This document shows, piece after piece, positions 41,134 to 50,118 of a stretch of DNA of 64,000 nucleotides. Origin of the DNA: an uncultured Alteromonadaceae bacterium (GTDB taxonomy: Bacteria > Pseudomonadota > Gammaproteobacteria > Enterobacterales > Alteromonadaceae); assembly GCA_913056495.1 (NCBI GenBank), contig CAJXMO010000006.1, positions 1 to 64,000 on the forward strand, given 5' to 3'. A model generated the notes under the pieces. That model ran no database searches, was not told where the DNA came from, and saw nothing but the letters and a program-made list of their open reading frames with translations. The translations under genes and the position numbers were made by a program. The number at the start of each line of letters is the position of its first letter. Within the stretch, counting starts at the first letter, position 1.

Positions 41134-43641
41134 TTATTGTTTTAGCGGTATTTCATAGGTAGGTTTGGCGTCAGCCGGGTAAATTGCCAGTTGATCAAGT
41201 ACAATCCCGGTTTGATTAACACTCAGGCGAATTGTTTGAGGCTGTTCCGCTTCGAGTTCAACTGCCAGCTGCATTATTTGACTGTTACGCAATGTATTAA
41301 TCTTCCACTGTTCACTTCTGCCTTTGGTATTTAAACTTAAGGTTTTTATCGGTTGCCCGTTCACCCATACGCTGGCCTGATGATCAAACTGATTGGCATG
41401 CGTGGGTAAAAACCTGAACTCCAGCAGATATTGTCCACTTGTTGGCACCGTTACCTGATATTCCAGCCAAGGTTGTTGCTGTTCAAAATATACATTTTCA
41501 AGTGGCAACAGGGTAACTGCCTGATTGCTATAACCTAAACCTTCTATTCGATGCCAGCTAAAACCATTACGCCCACTAGATTTATTAAAATCTGCAGCTT
41601 GAATGTAGAGATTACCGGCTTGTGGCTGAGACATTTGTTTAGGTTCAAGATCAAAACCCGGTGCTTTAAACACAGGTAAATTTCTTGGCTTGGCTGACAT
41701 CATATGCTTCCATTTGCCTTTTGCCATATGCTCATTGTAGTTCAGGGTTAAAGTCTGTATCTGCTGATAAGCCGCCGTCGATAGCGCTCTATATTTGGCT
41801 TCTTCAACAGGTTTATTTGCATTCACGGCAAACTGACGGTATATGAACTTTTCATTCATTAATGCCGCCCCTTTTACCGGATAAGCAACCAACTGAAACC
41901 AGGCATCTCGCTTATTATCTGGCAAAGTTTCGGCCAGTTTATCTACCTTAGTGACCAAGGATTGATAAGCCGCTAGCCGATTGTTGGCTTCTGATTTAGA
42001 AAATTCAGTTAATTTTGTCGGCCGTGTTGGCTCGGTTTGGCTCCACCCCATAAATTCTGGCTTACGCAAAAAAGCTAAACGATAATATTCGCTCATCACT
42101 TCAGCTAGCGGTTCAGAAACTGCCTTGCCAAATTCTCTCTGAGCCCAAGTTTGCATATGCACATCAATAGTATCTGCCTGAATTGAATCAATATCCCAAG
42201 CTAAATCTAAAAAGAATTCCATGTTATATTCGGCGGGTTTAATATCACCAACATTCGCTATCCAGATCTTTTTGGCGCCATTATCATAAGCTCTTTTCAT
42301 TTCAAACCAGATTAACCCAGGTTGAGTGCTGCTAAGCCATAAATAATCATGCGGACGACCCCAGTAGCTTAAATGATAATATACCCCACTCCCGCCGGAG
42401 CGCGCCTGCTCCTGTTTATCACTTAACCGACGAATATAACCATAGTTATCATCTGTCCACATTAAAGTGACATCGTCGGGTACTGTTAAGCCATTGTTAT
42501 ACAGTTCAAGTACTTCTTTGTATGGAATAAAGGTTTGCGGTATTGATTCAGCCGGTTTGCCAAGCGTGGTCTCCAGCATATTACGCTGAGTATTAATAAT
42601 GTCGTCTAAAATTTTAATACTATCTTCAATACTCTCTGAACCTTCCATATGACTGTCGTGTACGCCTCGCATACCTAAGGTTGCAATAAACTGGTCATTT
42701 TCATTATTGACCTGATTAATCCGGCCCTGCCAATACTCGTTAATTTTTTCACTATTGGTGAAATAGTTATAATCACCAAAGGCGTTTCTGTCCCATTCAT
42801 CCACATTATTGCGCAGCATAGGTTCCGCATGCGAAGTACCTATTACTATGTGGTATTTCTGCGCCATCTGCTGATTGCCGTCTATCATATAAAACGCTTG
42901 GGTACTGGGATGCATAGCCGGCCAGATTGTATTGGCTTTTAACCTGAGTAAGAGTTGGAAGATTTTTTCATAGGTTTTTGGCCCCATATCACCAACTTCT
43001 GTCTCAAAAGTGTGCTCCGCCCAAGGCTGTAATCCCCAGTCTTCATCATTTAAAAATATGCCGCGATATTGAACCGAAGGCCCTGACTGAAAACCGCCAT
43101 CTTCCAGCTCTAAAACCACTTCTGATTGAAGTTCAGGCGCAACATCTGCCCACCAACGCCAGGGTGAAATGCCTAAGCGTTCTGACAGTTCAAATAAACC
43201 ATAAACTGTGCCCCGGATATCACTGCCGGCAACCACAAGTTTATCGGCTTGTTTTTGCACGGCAAAAGTCTCCCAAGCATTATTTAACTCAGTTTGGGTT
43301 TCAGTTGCGAGCAAGCCCTGAACTGACATTAACTCAGAACCTATTTGCCCCACATAAATGCCCGGCTTATCGGCCCGATGTGTCAACTCAAGTTTAAGCT
43401 GTGTCCCGGATAAAGCCTGAATATCATCAATAAATGCCGTAGCCGCCCATTTAATTAATGGATCAGCTTTTCTATCAATAAAGACGGTTTGTTGCGTTGA
43501 TGAACTGACAATCATAAATTGAGTAACCGAGTTTTGTTTTTTCTCGGCGGACTCAATCGGCGAACAACTGGCATTAACAAACAATATTACCGGTAAAACA
43601 ACCAGCCTTATAAACTTCAGCAGATTAAAACTTGATGACAT
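41134..43641 (-). CDS. GH115-family glucuronidase lipoprotein
   Basis: 835 residues. Lipobox VNASC with Cys at 26. The GH115 core is clear: YRGIFLNDEDWGLQPW (about 192-207), KANTIWPAMHPSTQAFY, IGTSHAEPMLRNN, WTDDNYGYIRRL, HLSYWGRPHDYLW and IWIANVGDIKP. The C-terminal 190 residues form the GH115 C-terminal/CBM-like beta domain. GH115 enzymes remove alpha-1,2-linked (4-O-methyl)glucuronic acid from xylan side chains. It starts 1 bp after the GH43 stop (TGAGATG), so the two are translationally coupled. It is probably anchored to the outer membrane or in the periplasm. Confidence 0.9.
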   Translation of the reverse strand: MSSSFNLLKFIRLVVLPVILFVNASCSPIESAEKKQNSVTQFMIVSSSTQQTVFIDRKADPLIKWAATAFIDDIQALSGTQLKLELTHRADKPGIYVGQIGSELMSVQGLLATETQTELNNAWETFAVQKQADKLVVAGSDIRGTVYGLFELSERLGISPWRWWADVAPELQSEVVLELEDGGFQSGPSVQYRGIFLNDEDWGLQPWAEHTFETEVGDMGPKTYEKIFQLLLRLKANTIWPAMHPSTQAFYMIDGNQQMAQKYHIVIGTSHAEPMLRNNVDEWDRNAFGDYNYFTNSEKINEYWQGRINQVNNENDQFIATLGMRGVHDSHMEGSESIEDSIKILDDIINTQRNMLETTLGKPAESIPQTFIPYKEVLELYNNGLTVPDDVTLMWTDDNYGYIRRLSDKQEQARSGGSGVYYHLSYWGRPHDYLWLSSTQPGLIWFEMKRAYDNGAKKIWIANVGDIKPAEYNMEFFLDLAWDIDSIQADTIDVHMQTWAQREFGKAVSEPLAEVMSEYYRLAFLRKPEFMGWSQTEPTRPTKLTEFSKSEANNRLAAYQSLVTKVDKLAETLPDNKRDAWFQLVAYPVKGAALMNEKFIYRQFAVNANKPVEEAKYRALSTAAYQQIQTLTLNYNEHMAKGKWKHMMSAKPRNLPVFKAPGFDLEPKQMSQPQAGNLYIQAADFNKSSGRNGFSWHRIEGLGYSNQAVTLLPLENVYFEQQQPWLEYQVTVPTSGQYLLEFRFLPTHANQFDHQASVWVNGQPIKTLSLNTKGRSEQWKINTLRNSQIMQLAVELEAEQPQTIRLSVNQTGIVLDQLAIYPADAKPTYEIPLKQ

Positions 43642-43642
43642 C

Positions 43643-44680
43643 TCACGAATCCGTTTTTTCTAAACTTGAAATCAAAGCATTCAAAGTGGCTTGAGACACT
43701 TCTAAAATGGTACCGTGACGGCTACCCTCGGGCATGCTTAACTTTTCTGAAACCAGTTCCCAGTTTTTAAAATCTTGCGTGCGCATAGCGCCGTATTCAT
43801 GGTTAGTATATTCATCGTAATAAACATAATGCCAGCCCTGATGTTCTGCTATGGTTGGCCCTTCAACCCAGACACCTTCTGGCGTAAAGGGCTTTTCGTC
43901 TACTTGCCATGGACCCATGATAGATTCGGCAACAGCGACACGTAAGTTTTTTTCCGGTGGATACCGGGTTTCATCTTTTAAAATCATAATGTACTTGTCA
44001 TCAACAGAGATGATAGTTGAATCGATTACATTAAAATCAGGTTGTAAATATAAAAAAGTATCCGAATAAGTTTCAAAGTCTTTTGTGGTAACCGCATACA
44101 TCCGATGATCCCAGCCTTTATCTGCTTTAGCTTCGGTTTCCGGATAAGATCCCGGAATCGTCGATGCCCAGAAAATAATGTACTGCTGAGTTTTATCATC
44201 CCAGAATATCTCTGGTGCCCAGGCATTTTTAGCGGTTGGGAAATCAGCCATAGTCGGGATAAATGTTTGTTCGGACCAGTTCAGTAAATCTTTTGAATGT
44301 GCGATACCAATGCCACCATCTTCCCAACTACTGGTCCAAACCATATGATACTCACCGTTTGGCCCCTGAATAATGCAAGGGTCACGCATGAGTTTGCCAC
44401 CAACTTGCGGTTTTAAAATCGATTTATCCTGATTCAGGGCGGTCCAGTTTAACGCATCACGACTATAAGCCAGATGTAAACCACCTTCTCCATTCCCTCT
44501 GAAAGAGGAAAATAAATAAACTGAGTCAGCTTGTTTGGTTTCGATCTTTTTATCTTGCGATTCTGTGGAATTAGGGCGTTGCTGTGAAACCTGAGATTCA
44601 GTCGCGGGCTGACAAGCGGCCAGTGTAAAAGAAAATACCAGCGCCATTTGCTTAAATAGATTGGATTGTTTGAATGTCAT
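43643..44680 (-). CDS. GH43-like glycoside hydrolase lipoprotein
   Basis: 345 residues; lipobox LAAC (Cys 23). A five-bladed propeller of the GH43 kind: MRDPCIIQGPNGEYHMVWTS (candidate base Asp), AWAPEIFWDDKTQQYIIFWA, FNVIDSTIISVDDKYIM (modulating Asp) and GVWVEGPTIAEHQGWHYVYY (acid Glu). The N-terminal beta-strands before MRDP show no earlier Asp, so the base assignment is tentative. Likely an exo-acting arabinofuranosidase, xylosidase or galactosidase working with the coupled GH115 on decorated xylan or rhamnogalacturonan side chains. Specificity is not predictable from sequence alone. Confidence 0.85.
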   Translation of the reverse strand: MTFKQSNLFKQMALVFSFTLAACQPATESQVSQQRPNSTESQDKKIETKQADSVYLFSSFRGNGEGGLHLAYSRDALNWTALNQDKSILKPQVGGKLMRDPCIIQGPNGEYHMVWTSSWEDGGIGIAHSKDLLNWSEQTFIPTMADFPTAKNAWAPEIFWDDKTQQYIIFWASTIPGSYPETEAKADKGWDHRMYAVTTKDFETYSDTFLYLQPDFNVIDSTIISVDDKYIMILKDETRYPPEKNLRVAVAESIMGPWQVDEKPFTPEGVWVEGPTIAEHQGWHYVYYDEYTNHEYGAMRTQDFKNWELVSEKLSMPEGSRHGTILEVSQATLNALISSLEKTDS

Positions 44681-44812
44681 GATTTTGATAAATCCTTTGA
44701 TACAAATATATCACCTAATATACACATCAAAGAAACATTATCAAGCAAATTCAATCACTGACAGTCATTTTGTAACCTTAAATAACAAATTGATTTTTGA
44801 AGAGAAAAACCC

Positions 44813-44846
44813 AAAAAAGTCATACTTTTAAAATTAAAGTATGACT
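44813..44846 (-). terminator. intrinsic terminator after kduI
   Basis: AGTCATACTTT (44818-44828) pairs with AAAGTATGACT (44836-44846); on the minus strand TTTTTT follows. It separates kduDI from the downstream GH43-GH115 unit. Confidence 0.88.
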
Positions 44847-44896
44847 GAAAAATGAACTTCCTTGTCCATTGACACACACGGGGTTTTGAAAAAAGG

Positions 44897-45739
44897 TTAC
44901 TTTATTTCAGCAGGGCCATATTTATCCATATCATCATAATCCAGGTTTTCACCTGACATGCCCCAGATAAAGGCATAATTAGATGTACCGGCACCACTGT
45001 GAATTGACCATGGCGGAGAAACGATTGCCTGCTCATTTTTAACCCACATTACACGGGTTTGCTGAGGTTCACCCATAAAGTGAGCCACGGCCTGATCTTC
45101 CGGTAAGTCGATATATAAATAAGCTTCCATACGGCGATCATGCTGATGGCATGGCATGGTATTCCAGACACTGCCAGGTTTCAAAATCGTTAAACCCATT
45201 TGTAATTGGCAGGTTTGAACAACACTGTGAATCAATAACTGATTGATTTCACGCTCATTAGCTGTTTCCGGGCTGCCTAGGTTTAAAACATTCGCATCCG
45301 CTTTCGTGACCTTTTTGTCCGGGAAAGCATGATGTGCACAAGCAGAGTTCATATAAAATTTCGCAGGTTTGGTTGCATCTACACTAGAGAAAACAACTTT
45401 CTTATCACCCGCCCCTACGTATAAAGCTTCTTTATTAGCTAAAGTGTAAGTTTCGCCATCAACTTCAACGACACCATCACCGCCAATATTGATAATACCT
45501 AGCTCACGACGCGATAAGAAAAAATCACTTTTTAGTGAATCTATTGACTCAAGCTCCAGTGGCTTATCCGCCGGTAGTGCACTGCCAACCATATGACGGT
45601 CATAATGGGTATAAACCCACTTGATTTCATTAGGCTTAAACAAATCTTCAATTAAAAAGTTACTTCTTAATTGTTCTGTATCAAAGGCTTTTGCTTCATT
45701 TGCGCCAATTGCATAGCGCGTTTCGTAATTTGTGCTCAT
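44897..45739 (-). CDS. kduI: 5-dehydro-4-deoxy-D-glucuronate isomerase
   Basis: 280 residues (E. coli KduI 278). The cupin zinc ligands are in MPCHQHDRRMEAYLYID (HxH...E, about 196-212) and the final His in WSIHSGAGT. The conserved YDRHMVGSALP and ACAHHAFPDKK segments are also present. It converts 4-deoxy-L-threo-5-hexosulose uronate, the product of pectin lyase and oligogalacturonide lyase action, to 3-deoxy-D-glycero-2,5-hexodiulosonate. It is 30 bp downstream of kduD, so the two form an operon acting in the cytoplasm. Confidence 0.97.
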   Translation of the reverse strand: MSTNYETRYAIGANEAKAFDTEQLRSNFLIEDLFKPNEIKWVYTHYDRHMVGSALPADKPLELESIDSLKSDFFLSRRELGIINIGGDGVVEVDGETYTLANKEALYVGAGDKKVVFSSVDATKPAKFYMNSACAHHAFPDKKVTKADANVLNLGSPETANEREINQLLIHSVVQTCQLQMGLTILKPGSVWNTMPCHQHDRRMEAYLYIDLPEDQAVAHFMGEPQQTRVMWVKNEQAIVSPPWSIHSGAGTSNYAFIWGMSGENLDYDDMDKYGPAEIK

Positions 45740-45769
45740 TCTAAAATCCTCTCAATATGGATGACTGGA

Positions 45770-46537
45770 TTATCTGGCTAACCAACCGCCGTCAACTGCT
45801 AAAATATGGCCGTTAACATAATCGCTGGCAGAACTTGCCAGGAAGATTGCAGCGCCAACTAGTTGCTCCGGCTGACCCCATTCACCTGAAGGGATACGTT
45901 TTTTAATTTCCTGATTACGCTCTGGGTTGTCACGTAATGCCTGTGTATTATCTGTTGCAAAATAACCCGGTGCGATAGCGTTCACCTGAACGTTTTGATT
46001 AGCCCACTCGTTAGCCAAAGCTTTAGTTACACCTGCAACTGCGTGTTTACTTGCAGTATAGGCTGGTACCGTTAAGCCACCTGTGTAAGACAACATTGAA
46101 GCCGTATTGATAATTTTACCACCGCCCTGCTCTAACATGGTTTTACCAACAATTTGACTCAACAAGAATAGAGAGTTCAGGTTAACATCGATTACTTTCT
46201 GGAATTCTGAAAACGGGAATTCAGCAGCAGGGTAACGTGCAATTGTGCCACCGTTATTAACCAGTACGTCGATTCGGCCAAATGCAGCCAGGGCATCCTG
46301 CGCCATTTTTTCAACCGCTTGATGATCTGCTAAGTCCGCAAATACACCAACAGCAGTACCACCAGCGGCTTTAATCTCAGCTTCAGTATCTGCCGTACCA
46401 CCTTCTCGTGAACTCGCACAAATAACTTTTGCACCCGCTTTACCAAAACCAACCGCTAAGGCTCTGCCAATACCGCGACTTGCACCTGTAACCAAAACAA
46501 CTTTGTCTTCAACTGAAAAGATATCCAAGGTTTTCAT
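45770..46537 (-). CDS. kduD: 2-dehydro-3-deoxy-D-gluconate 5-dehydrogenase
   Basis: 255-residue short-chain dehydrogenase. Cofactor motif TGASRGIGRALAVGF (17-31), NNGGTI (about 92-97), Ser and Tyr/Lys of the active site (SMLSYTGGLTVPAYTASKHA) and AIAPGYFATDN are all in place. It reduces the KduI product to 2-keto-3-deoxygluconate (KDG) using NAD(P)H. It is first in the kduD-kduI operon. A palindrome close to the GntR-site consensus lies 25 bp upstream of its ATG. Confidence 0.95.
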   Translation of the reverse strand: MKTLDIFSVEDKVVLVTGASRGIGRALAVGFGKAGAKVICASSREGGTADTEAEIKAAGGTAVGVFADLADHQAVEKMAQDALAAFGRIDVLVNNGGTIARYPAAEFPFSEFQKVIDVNLNSLFLLSQIVGKTMLEQGGGKIINTASMLSYTGGLTVPAYTASKHAVAGVTKALANEWANQNVQVNAIAPGYFATDNTQALRDNPERNQEIKKRIPSGEWGQPEQLVGAAIFLASSASDYVNGHILAVDGGWLAR

Positions 46538-46562
46538 AGTTTCCCCACTGTCGAGATGTCAT

Positions 46563-46575
46563 CTTATATGACAAG
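46563..46575 (-). promoter_or_regulatory. predicted GntR operator upstream of kduD
   Basis: CTTAT-ATG-ACAAG differs by one base from the perfect palindrome CTTGT-ATG-ACAAG found at 54455-54479. It lies in the 79-bp space between kduD and the GntR gene. Confidence 0.6.
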
Positions 46576-46616
46576 TTATAATAAAGTTAATTGACTAAAA
46601 ATTTAATGATCTGAGT

Positions 46617-47372
46617 TTAGTCAGTCGTTTCCAGTTTGCCAATGTTAATTCTCTGCTGATGGCGCTCAATGCTATTTTCTAAATGCGCCCTCATAGCTGC
46701 TCTGGCAAACTCTTTGTCTTTTAGTTCAATTGCCCTGAGTATTTTCTGATGTTCATTTTGTATCAGTTCTAAATACTCACTGGTGTTTACATTATGCCCC
46801 TGGGTAATGATTTCCCTCGCAGGGATGACACCTGAGCCAATAAAATCAATAAATCGCACAAAATAAGGATTCTGACAGGCTTCTGCTATTGAACGATGAA
46901 AAGCAAAATCTTCGTGCATAGAATCTTCTTGTCTGGCATTTTTATCATTTATTAATTCAAAACAACTTTTTATCTTATCCAGTTGTTTTTCTGTTCTTTT
47001 TTCTGCGCACATTGCGCACATTTCAGCTTCAACGGCTTTTCTAAGTTCCAGTATTTGAATCGCATCAGTAATCGAAGCAAATTCAGACGCATCAATTTCA
47101 AATGTATTGGAATTAGATACTTTAGCTTGAGCGACAAACACACCCACACCTTGCCGACTAATTAAAAAGCCTTCAGCTTTTAACTGAGCAACAGCTTCCC
47201 GGACAACACTGCGGCTGACACCGGCCTGTTCTTCAATGTATTTGGACGAAGGTAATTTACTACCAACCACATATTGGCCGGTTTTAATTTGTTCTCTGAG
47301 CAAATCGGCTAATTCGGATGTTAAATTACTTGAACGACGAATTTTGCTAAATACCAGCGATTCCAAATACAA
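46617..47372 (-). CDS. GntR-family (FadR subfamily) regulator of the pectin locus
   Basis: About 250 residues. Winged HTH near 15-85 (ADLLREQIKTGQYVVGSKLP, YIEEQAGVSRSVVREAVAQL, ISRQGVGVFVAQ) followed by an FCD domain (about 105-240; EDSMHEDFAFHRSIAEACQN, NEHQKILRAIELKD). Only TTG starts fit: 47372, or the second TTG two codons in. Both lie beside an operator copy, suggesting tight autoregulation. It is next to kduD and its predicted sites also precede the PL10/GH105 pair, so I infer it is the local repressor responding to a KDG- or uronate-type ligand. It may share function with UxuR/ExuR-type regulators. Confidence 0.88.
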   Translation of the reverse strand: MYLESLVFSKIRRSSNLTSELADLLREQIKTGQYVVGSKLPSSKYIEEQAGVSRSVVREAVAQLKAEGFLISRQGVGVFVAQAKVSNSNTFEIDASEFASITDAIQILELRKAVEAEMCAMCAEKRTEKQLDKIKSCFELINDKNARQEDSMHEDFAFHRSIAEACQNPYFVRFIDFIGSGVIPAREIITQGHNVNTSEYLELIQNEHQKILRAIELKDKEFARAAMRAHLENSIERHQQRINIGKLETTD

Positions 47373-47375
47373 CTC

Positions 47376-47497
47376 ACTTATCTGACAAGTTAACGAAAGC
47401 TACATATTAAAGCTAAATTTACCCAAATACCAATAATTAACAGATTGTTTTAATAACTTGTACTGGATAACAACTTGGTTGTATGTTGTCATACAAG
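47376..47497 (-). promoter_or_regulatory. two predicted GntR operators at the GntR gene
   Basis: CTTAT-CTG-ACAAG at 47377-47389 abuts the GntR start codon. GTTGT-CAT-ACAAG at 47485-47497 lies about 113 bp upstream and sits in a larger nested inverted repeat (TTGTATG...CATACAA). Both match the CTTGT-N3-ACAAG consensus with one mismatch. Autoregulation is inferred. Confidence 0.6.
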
Positions 47498-47567
47498 TTA
47501 ATCTAGCGCAAGAGAGAGTGGACATTTTATTAAAAAAGAAATGAATGGTTTGTAAACATTTCGCTAG

Positions 47568-47602
47568 TTAAGCAAATCACCGCGGATTTTTGATTTGCTT
47601 AA
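47568..47602 (-). terminator. stem-loop after the DeoR gene
   Basis: TTAAGCAAATCA (47568-47579) and its exact complement TGATTTGCTTAA (47591-47602) form a 12-bp stem with an 11-nt loop. There is no strong poly-T, so it is terminator-like rather than certain. It isolates the DeoR gene from the GntR gene. Confidence 0.55.
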
Positions 47603-47609
47603 TGAATGA

Positions 47610-48398
47610 TTATTCCTCGTCAGCGACGATAACATCAACACCTAAACGGCGATAACTATCCAATATTTTTTCATCTGCAGCCGCATCTGTGATTAGCGTA
47701 TCGACGTCAGTTAACGGACAGAATATAAAACTGCTACGTTGATCCAGCTTTGAACTATCAGCTAATACGATTAATTTTTCTGCCTGACGACGTAGTTTTT
47801 GCTCAGAGCGGATTAATAAAGCATCTGATTCAGTCACACCAAACTCACTAATGCCCGGTGTGCCCATGAACATTTTGCTCGCGCTATAGTGTTGCGTTGT
47901 ATCATTATCGTATGCACTCAAAATGATTCCTTGCTTACGATAGATTTCCCCACCCGGCAAAGAAATTTGATTTGAGCTACGCTCTGCCAATTCCTGAGCA
48001 AGCACAAACGAATTTGTCAGTATATTGAGATTACGCTCTTGTAAAAACTCGCCCATCATATAAGTCGAGCTACCACCATTGATAATGATAGATTCGCCTT
48101 CGCTACATAATTCAACTGCCTTTTTAGCAATCATGCGCTTCACGTCGGCTTTAGTCTCTTTAGAAACCCAAAATGCATCGCCTGCAATATGTTTTAACTT
48201 ACTACCTTCTCTGCCAGACTCCAATGCCTGTGCACCACCATGGACTCTGACTAACTTATTTTGTTTATCGAGTTTAACCAGATCACGCCGAATTGTGGCT
48301 TCAGAGCTTCGTAACAATTGGGTTAATTCGGATACTGTTACGAATTTTTTTTCGTCCAGTATATCGAGCAATAATTGCTGTCTTTGTATTTCTAACAT
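47610..48398 (-). CDS. DeoR-family transcriptional regulator
   Basis: 262 residues from ATG 48398, preceded by GGA at a good distance; an upstream TTG at 48410 is less likely. The N-terminal DeoR HTH is RQQLLLDILDEKKFVTVSEL, then SSEATIRRDLVKLDKQNKLVRVHGGA. The C-terminal sugar-phosphate sensor domain (about 75-250) has INGGSSTYMM, ILTNSF, LPGGEIYRKQGI and VLADSSKLDQRS. It is divergent from fbaA-fbp across 637 bp. Such regulators sense phosphorylated sugars, so it may control the gluconeogenic pair. Targets are inferred from position only. Confidence 0.9.
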   Translation of the reverse strand: MLEIQRQQLLLDILDEKKFVTVSELTQLLRSSEATIRRDLVKLDKQNKLVRVHGGAQALESGREGSKLKHIAGDAFWVSKETKADVKRMIAKKAVELCSEGESIIINGGSSTYMMGEFLQERNLNILTNSFVLAQELAERSSNQISLPGGEIYRKQGIILSAYDNDTTQHYSASKMFMGTPGISEFGVTESDALLIRSEQKLRRQAEKLIVLADSSKLDQRSSFIFCPLTDVDTLITDAAADEKILDSYRRLGVDVIVADEE

Positions 48399-49035
48399 TA
48401 ATGATTCCAATTTATAAATTATAAAAATGTTTTAATTAATGCTCAATTTACCTTCAGCAATAATTAAAAAACTCTGGTTAACAAATCCATTACAAGTAAG
48501 AGTAGTTCATAAACCTGCATTTGCAATCAATATAGCGTTGAATTCTCTCACAATATGCTTATTTTGGCAAACTAATCAATATGTGCGCAGTGTATATAGA
48601 TTTTAACAGTTAAAATAAATAGCGTATAAAATCTGCTAACTTTCAGTTAAAAACCCTTATTGTACTACTTTATCAATCCTTAACAGGCGTTTAAATTTCA
48701 TTAAAATTGTAAATAAAAAGATTTGCAGCCCATTCACAACAATGCTAAATTAATCAGCAACAATCACATACAGTCACGCGAGCTTAATTAATCGCACTGA
48801 CGAGTTTAATAATATTGACTAAAATTATTAAAAAGTAGCTGATTCAGGCTACAACCCGACTGAACCAACTGATGTCAATAAATCAGACATATACACATGA
48901 CGTTAGTTAAACGGTTTTGAGGTTGGCCAATTTCATCAATCTTTAGCATTAGATAACTATTGTCGTGCTGAAAAGAGTGTTTATAACGATCATCAAATTA
49001 ATCCTTCGACAGGTTGATTTCGGGAGTAAAACAGA
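48399..49035. other. long divergent intergenic region between the DeoR gene and fbaA
   Basis: 637 bp, AT-rich, with no credible ORF. It must hold the fbaA-fbp promoter and probably DeoR sites, but I see no strong palindrome, sigma-54 element or recognised riboswitch. GGGAG at 49021-49025 is the fbaA ribosome site. The length is unusual for this compact genome and leaves room for a small RNA or long leader. Confidence 0.4.
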
Positions 49036-50109
49036 ATGACTATATTAAGTGATATTGAGCCAGGCGTTGTGACCGGGCAAGATGTTCAAACCATATTCAA
49101 ACATGCAAAAGAAAATCAATATGCGTTGCCTGCAGTTAATGTCATTGGCACGCATTCAGTTAACGCTGCGTTAGAAACCGCAGCTGAAGTTAAGGCTCCG
49201 ATTATTATTCAACTTTCAAACGGTGGTGCAACTTTTTTTGCTGGCAAAGGTTTAAAAATAGATAAACATGAAGCAGCAGTTGCCGGGGCTGTGGCAGCTG
49301 CACATTATGTGCATCAAATGAGCAAGCTTTATAAAGTGCCTGTGATTTTACATACTGATCACGCGGCGCGTAAGTTACTCCCATGGATAGACGGTTTACT
49401 GGATGCATCAGAAGCCCATTTTGAGCAAACTGGAAAACCTTTGTTTAGCTCACATATGATAGACCTTTCAGAAGAACCACTTGAAGAAAACATTCAAACC
49501 TGTGCTGAATACTTAAAACGTATGGCAAAAATGGGGATGACGCTCGAAATAGAATTAGGCTGTACAGGTGGTGAGGAAGATGGGGTGGATAATTCGCACC
49601 TGGATAAATCAGCTCTCTATACTCAACCAGAAGATGTCGCATATGCGTATGAAAAGCTCTCAGCCATTAGTAAACAATTTACCATTGCCGCCTCATTTGG
49701 TAATGTTCATGGTGTGTACAATCCGGGTAATGTACAACTGACGCCAAAAATTTTACGTGATTCTCAAACTTATACATGTGAAAAATTTAACTTAGCCGAT
49801 AATGCGCTGGACTTTGTATTCCATGGTGGTTCAGGTTCATCAGCTGAAGAAATCAAAGAAGCTATTGTCTATGGCGTGATCAAAATGAATATAGACACAG
49901 ACACTCAGTGGGCCTTCTGGCATGGTATTCAACAATTTTACGAAGAAAAATCTGATTACCTAAAAACCCAGTTAGGCAACCCGGAAGGCGAATATAAGCC
50001 AAATAAAAAGTATTACGATCCTCGTAACTGGTTACGTCATGCAGAAGTTTCGTTTGTTAAACGACTGACTCAGTCTTTCGAAGAATTGAACTGTATTGGA
50101 CGATTATAA
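49036..50109 (+). CDS. fbaA: class II fructose-1,6-bisphosphate aldolase
   Basis: 357 residues (E. coli FbaA 359). Zinc ligands and catalytic parts are intact: VILHTDHAARKLLPWIDGLL (His/Asp, about 106-125), EIELGCTGGEEDGVDN (Glu), FGNVHGVYNPGNVQLTP (His), VFHGGSGSS (His, phosphate loop) and KMNIDTDTQWAFW. It interconverts fructose-1,6-bisphosphate with DHAP and GAP. It lies directly before fbp (9-bp gap) and inside a pectin locus, so it likely serves gluconeogenesis from GAP formed by KDPG cleavage. It may be a second copy beside a glycolytic aldolase elsewhere. Confidence 0.96.
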   Translation: MTILSDIEPGVVTGQDVQTIFKHAKENQYALPAVNVIGTHSVNAALETAAEVKAPIIIQLSNGGATFFAGKGLKIDKHEAAVAGAVAAAHYVHQMSKLYKVPVILHTDHAARKLLPWIDGLLDASEAHFEQTGKPLFSSHMIDLSEEPLEENIQTCAEYLKRMAKMGMTLEIELGCTGGEEDGVDNSHLDKSALYTQPEDVAYAYEKLSAISKQFTIAASFGNVHGVYNPGNVQLTPKILRDSQTYTCEKFNLADNALDFVFHGGSGSSAEEIKEAIVYGVIKMNIDTDTQWAFWHGIQQFYEEKSDYLKTQLGNPEGEYKPNKKYYDPRNWLRHAEVSFVKRLTQSFEELNCIGRL

Positions 50110-50118
50110 GGATACATC

